This document shows positions 44,205-47,504 of a stretch of DNA of 47,504 nucleotides, one piece after another; within the stretch, counting starts at the first letter, position 1; the number at the start of each line of letters is the position of its first letter. Source of the stretch: Kofleriaceae bacterium (GTDB taxonomy: Bacteria > Myxococcota_A > Polyangia > Haliangiales > Haliangiaceae); NCBI GenBank assembly GCA_018058095.1, contig JAGPCO010000053.1, positions 1 to 47,504 on the forward strand, read 5' to 3'. The notes under the pieces were generated by a model that saw only the letters and a list, made by a program, of their open reading frames with translations, did no database searches and was not told the DNA's origin. Both the position numbers and the translations under genes were made by a program.

Positions 44205-44797
44205 GGCGCCTCCGTCAGCAGGTGGTCGAGGGCGACGCCAGCCCGGCGCAGGCACTCGGCCAGCAGGGCGCGGGCCCGGCCGACGTTCTGCAGGAAGGTG
44301 TTGAGGCGCATGCCCAGGCCGTCGGCCAGGTCGGCGTCGTCGCGGCCGCCGGCGGCGGACAGGCGGGCCGCCAGGGCCTGGCGCGGGCGCTCGGGCAGCT
44401 TGTCGTGGCAGGCCCGCACCGCGTCGCGCAGGAACGGATCGGGCGGCGCCGGGGCCGGGTCGCCGGCCGCGGCCAGCGCCGCCTCCAGCTCGTCGGCTTC
44501 GGCCGGGCGGGTGGCGCGGGTCCGCCGCAGCTCGCTCACCGCCAGGTTGCGGGCGATGCGCACCGCGAGCCGGAGCGAGCCGTGGGGTCGGCCGTCGGGC
44601 GCGAACCGCGGCGCCACCTGCCACACCCGCAGCAGGGTCTCCTGCACCACGACCTCGACGTCGACCACCGCGGCGAACGAGGTGAGGCTGGCCCGGACCG
44701 GGCCCTCGCTCGTCGCCATCCAGCGCGCGAACGCGGCGGTGTCGCCGGCGGCGATGGCCGGCAGGTACACGTCGAGGTCGGGCACGCCGTGGCTCAC
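44201..44797 (-). CDS. ECF-type RNA polymerase sigma factor
   Basis: A 198-residue sigma-70-family factor with regions 2 and 4 only. Region 2 is AAIAAGDTAAFARWM, then VVVQETLLRVWQVAPRF (the 2.3/2.4 helix), then RLAVRIARNLAVSELRRTRA. After an Ala/Pro linker, region 4 is LPERPRQALAARLSAAGGRDDADLADGLGM and LNTFLQNVGRARALL. The GTG at 44797 overlaps the TGA of the VIT-VWA gene; residues upstream of it have no similarity. No classical anti-sigma gene is adjacent, so its control may involve the VIT-VWA protein or the small protein after it. Confidence 0.87.
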   Translation of the reverse strand: MSHGVPDLDVYLPAIAAGDTAAFARWMATSEGPVRASLTSFAAVVDVEVVVQETLLRVWQVAPRFAPDGRPHGSLRLAVRIARNLAVSELRRTRATRPAEADELEAALAAAGDPAPAPPDPFLRDAVRACHDKLPERPRQALAARLSAAGGRDDADLADGLGMRLNTFLQNVGRARALLAECLRRAGVALDHLLTEAP

Positions 44798-47181
44798 CGG
44801 GTCAGCCACCAGCTCAGCACGGCCAGCGCCAGCAGGGCGAGGATCACCGCGGCGATCCACCACAGGCTCGGGCGCGGCCCGGGCCGCTCACCGGGGGCGA
44901 TGGCGTGGTCGGGCCGGTCGACCGGCGCCGGCGCCGGCGTGAGCACCAGCGTGCCCTGGGTCGGCGCGAGTGACCCGGTGGACGTGGCCGGGTCGAGCGG
45001 CGCCGGGCTCGCCACCCCGGTGGGTGGCGCGGCGGCGCTGGCGAGCGGCCCGGCCGGCGCCGAGGCGACGGCCCTGGACAGGTCGGCCGTGACCTTCGCC
45101 GCGAGCGCCTCGAGCCGCGCCCGGGCCTCCTCGGCTTGCTCGGGCGACACGACCCCGGCCCGCGTCCTCGTCTGCGAACGGGAGCCCTCGTCCTCGGCCG
45201 GCGCGGGCGGGGCGGCGCCAGGGCGCGCCGGGGATCGTGGCGCGGGCGGCGGCATGGCCATCGACATGACCTTCGCCGCCGCCGGAGCCGCGGGCGCTGG
45301 CATGGCCATCGACCACAGCGTCGACAGGCCCGGCCCCGACGTGGCCACCGCCGCGCGCAGGCCGAGCGCCTCGGCCCGGGTGCCGTAGGGCAGCTCCTGC
45401 GGCACGATGTGGGTGTGGCTGCCGCGGGCGTGGACCCGGCTGTCGTCGACGGCGATCCACGAGGTGAACCGCGTCGCGATCTGGTAGTGCAGGCCGAGGT
45501 AGGAGATCTGGGTCTCGATCTCCGACGCCGCGCCGGCGATGGGCGCGCGCGCCTCGAGGTCGGCCACCCGCTCGCGTGCGTACAGGGCGAGCACCGCGGC
45601 GTCACCGGCGCCGGCTGCGGTCGGCGCGACCGTCAGCACCTGCTGCCACGGGCCGTCGGCGGTCTGCCCGCGCACGACCAGCTCGCCGCCGCCCGGCGCC
45701 AGCTCGAGCGCCGCCAGCAGGGGCGCGCCGGCGAAGACGTCGGGCAGGTGCTCGGGCGCGACGCCGCGCACGGCGCTGCCCTCGATCTCGAGGTTGGTCA
45801 GCATCGGCGCCGCGGTGCGGTCGAGCAGGCGGCGCGCGCCGCGCTCGGCGTCCTCGCCGACGCCGACCAGCACCTCCACGCCGCGCCCGGCCCGGGCCAG
45901 CGCCGCCGCCAGGGCCCGGTTGACCGCGGCGCCGACGCCGAGCACGTGCAGCCGGCACGACGCCGGCAGGTGGGCGTGCAGCTCGGCCAGGATCGACTCC
46001 TCGCCGCCGATGTAGCCGTCGGTGACGACCACGATCTGGCGCTGCGCGCCCAGGCGCAGCGACGCCAGCGCCTCGCGCACGCCGGCCCGCATCTCGGTGC
46101 CGCCGCTGGCGACGCGGGTCCGGACCCACTGCTGGGCCGCGGCCTTGTGGTCGTCGCTGGCGCGGACCGGCTCGGCCTTCCACCGGCGCGGCGCGTCGGA
46201 GAACTCGATGAGCTCGAGGCGGTCCTGCTCGGTCAGCGCGCTCACCAGCAGGCCGACCACCTGCTTGGCGCAGGTCAGGGGGCCGCCGTCCATCGAGCCG
46301 CTGGTGTCGAGCAGGACGATGAGGTCGCGCGGCGTGACCGCGGCGCGTGCGTTCGGCGCCGGCGGCACCACGGTGAGCAGGCCGACCGCGCCGGCGTCGT
46401 CGCCGCGGCGGGCCTGGCGCAGGCCGAGGCCGACGGTCGGGCCGGCCACCCGCCAGCGCACCACCAGGTCGCGGTCGAGCCGGCTCGGCGCCCGCAGCGC
46501 GTAGCCGGCGCCATCGGCGACCAGCTGGTGGGTCGGCGAGTTCGGCGCGGCGCCGCCGGTGATGGCGTCGCCGACGGTGAGGTGCAGCTGCAGGCGCACG
46601 CCGGTGTCGCCGTGGGCGACCTGGATCCGGGTGTCGGCCGCGACCTGCGCGTCGTCGCTGGCGCTGAGGTAGCGCGGGCCGATGACCGTCGGCACCCGCA
46701 GCTCCCACTCGCCCTCGGGCAGCCAGGTCAGCCGGACGTCGACGCGGATCCGCGCGACCAGCTCGGTCCGGCCCGGCACGTTGCCGAGCTCTTGGGTGAA
46801 GATGTCGGCCCGCTGCTGCTCGAGCAGCGCGGCGGTGTGCCCGGCCGCGACGGCGCGCTCGAACCGGGCCCGGGCCTCGGCCTTGCGATCGACCTGACCG
46901 GTGATGGTGCGGCCGTCGAGCTCGAACTGGTACCCGCTGACCGCGCCGTCGGCTGGCAGCGGCATCCGGTAGTGGACGTGCACGGCCTCGGCGTCGGGGT
47001 TGGCGAAGCGCTGCTCGATCACCACCTGGGCCAGGCCGCCGGCGGCGGTCGCGCGCACGCTGGTGGCCAGGAGCGGCAAGGCGCGGCCATCGGAGCTGAT
47101 CAGCTCGGCGCCGGCGCTGGCGGTCGTGGTGGTGGAGGCGGGAGCAGACACGGGCGGGGCAGAGGGTAGCGAGGGCATCAT
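44794..47181 (-). CDS. VIT and von Willebrand A domain membrane protein
   Basis: 795 residues. A VIT domain (about 25-155: ATSVRATAAGGLAQVVIEQRFANPDAEAVHVHYRMPLP, then GRTITGQVDRKAEARARFERA, and LGNVPGRTELVARI) precedes a VWA domain that starts near residue 290 with DLIVLLDTSGSMDGG, a complete MIDAS DxSGS, and continues to IVVVTDGYIGG. A Pro/Ala-rich spacer leads to one C-terminal helix (LWWIAAVILALLALAVLSWWL). No signal peptide is seen, so the domains probably face the cytoplasm. AAGGA lies 10 bases before the ATG at 47181. First gene of the operon with the sigma factor. Metal-dependent protein-protein binding is likely. Confidence 0.88.
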   Translation of the reverse strand: MMPSLPSAPPVSAPASTTTTASAGAELISSDGRALPLLATSVRATAAGGLAQVVIEQRFANPDAEAVHVHYRMPLPADGAVSGYQFELDGRTITGQVDRKAEARARFERAVAAGHTAALLEQQRADIFTQELGNVPGRTELVARIRVDVRLTWLPEGEWELRVPTVIGPRYLSASDDAQVAADTRIQVAHGDTGVRLQLHLTVGDAITGGAAPNSPTHQLVADGAGYALRAPSRLDRDLVVRWRVAGPTVGLGLRQARRGDDAGAVGLLTVVPPAPNARAAVTPRDLIVLLDTSGSMDGGPLTCAKQVVGLLVSALTEQDRLELIEFSDAPRRWKAEPVRASDDHKAAAQQWVRTRVASGGTEMRAGVREALASLRLGAQRQIVVVTDGYIGGEESILAELHAHLPASCRLHVLGVGAAVNRALAAALARAGRGVEVLVGVGEDAERGARRLLDRTAAPMLTNLEIEGSAVRGVAPEHLPDVFAGAPLLAALELAPGGGELVVRGQTADGPWQQVLTVAPTAAGAGDAAVLALYARERVADLEARAPIAGAASEIETQISYLGLHYQIATRFTSWIAVDDSRVHARGSHTHIVPQELPYGTRAEALGLRAAVATSGPGLSTLWSMAMPAPAAPAAAKVMSMAMPPPAPRSPARPGAAPPAPAEDEGSRSQTRTRAGVVSPEQAEEARARLEALAAKVTADLSRAVASAPAGPLASAAAPPTGVASPAPLDPATSTGSLAPTQGTLVLTPAPAPVDRPDHAIAPGERPGPRPSLWWIAAVILALLALAVLSWWLTR

Positions 47182-47290
47182 GGTGGGTGGTCCTTTCAGG
47201 CGACCAACGCAGCCGGGCCCGGGCTGGTGACAAGGAATCGTGCGGGGCGTGGCCTCGGCCGACTTCCGCAGTGATCGCGAGGGGATCGGG

Positions 47291-47504
47291 TCAGCCCGCC
47301 ACGGCCTGCCCGACCGCGATCAGCCCGGCCACCACGGCCCAGGCTCCCCACACCAGGCGGGCGAACCGGCTGGCCCGAGCCAGGTCCTCCTCGCTCTGGT
47401 CGGCCCAGATCGGGGCCGGCCCGGCGTCGGCGGCCTTCATCTGCGCCGCGCCGTCGCGCGCGGGATCGGGGGCGTGATCCGGCCCGTGCTGTCGGAAGGT
47501 CGGC
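47291..47504 (-). CDS. Partial protein with one C-terminal membrane helix, truncated by the right edge
   Basis: The minus-strand frame ending at the TGA at 47291-47293 is open to the window edge. Its visible 70 residues run PTFRQHGPDHAPDPARDGAA, then an acidic stretch (WADQSEEDLARASRF), and end in a hydrophobic helix (VWGAWAVVAGLIAVGQAVAG). Codon third positions are almost all G or C, as in its neighbours. A start at the ATG 47440 would give only 49 residues, so the gene more probably starts outside the window. The function is unknown. It lies 109 bases upstream of the VIT-VWA operon on the same strand. Confidence 0.5.
   Translation of the reverse strand, partial: PTFRQHGPDHAPDPARDGAAQMKAADAGPAPIWADQSEEDLARASRFARLVWGAWAVVAGLIAVGQAVAG

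Overview
The window is very GC-rich, on both strands densely coding, and looks like the chromosome of a myxobacterium-type organism (Myxococcota, most likely the Haliangiales/Kofleriaceae side). The grounds are the large share of secreted lipoproteins with Asp/Ala/Pro linkers after the lipobox Cys, MopE-type CN..DDDCDG..DE repeats, two proteins with MYXO-CTERM-like tails (Cys, hydrophobic stretch, Arg cluster), Kelch and Cys-rich secreted proteins, and a CheA/receiver hybrid. I recognised no rRNA, tRNA or CRISPR array.

Layout. 1-5 kb: 3' part of an RNase R gene, then cheW-cheA on the minus strand. 5-7.8 kb: a copper-monooxygenase-fold (PHM-like) lipoprotein and a Cys-rich lipoprotein, convergent and separated by a decayed IS5-family element. 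8-12.7 kb: plsX with a HAD phosphatase, a DNRLRE-type lipoprotein and a B12-dependent acyl-CoA mutase large subunit. 12.7-19.2 kb: a redox/copper-flavoured block with a c-type cytochrome lipoprotein, a BufC-like DUF2063 protein and a DUF692/MNIO enzyme, a YtkA-like lipoprotein, a second IS5-derived element, a RegBA (PrrBA) two-component pair and a DJ-1/PfpI-family lipoprotein. 19.3-28.4 kb: a propeller-type lipoprotein, the DUF2271/DUF3570/DUF4266 set, three cytochrome-like secreted proteins and two further lipoproteins. 28.5-41 kb: transketolase, a Kelch lipoprotein, a haem lipoprotein next to a polyferredoxin-HEAT-cNMP fusion, a small tail-anchored protein, an EamA transporter and a MopE-type lipoprotein. 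41-47.5 kb: a tight five-gene minus-strand operon VIT-VWA / ECF sigma / small protein / FadL porin / sphingosine-phosphate-lyase-like enzyme, then a partial gene at the right edge.

What stands out. (1) A GTGA-coupled DUF692 (MNIO) plus DUF2063 pair with no classical DUF2282 precursor, followed by a cytochrome lipoprotein that carries two CxGxNxC motifs and is a candidate new kind of MNIO substrate. (2) Four intergenic inverted repeats of the form TGCG-N9-CGCA with AT-rich spacers, at the regB/DJ-1, MNIO/YtkA, propeller-lipoprotein and cytochrome-peroxidase-like promoters; together they suggest a RegA regulon. (3) Two IS5-derived elements, each inserted in a CTAG that served as the shared stop codon of two convergent genes, with an 84-bp end that is identical at 83 positions, plus a diverged third copy. 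(4) An unusual membrane polyferredoxin fused to HEAT repeats and a cyclic-nucleotide-binding domain.

Four-base start/stop overlaps (ATGA or GTGA) join cheW-cheA, plsX-HAD, DUF692-DUF2063, regB-regA, the 22.2-23.4 kb cytochrome pair, VWA-sigma, sigma-small ORF and FadL-lyase, so translational coupling is the norm here. Functions are read from the sequence alone; no database search was run.
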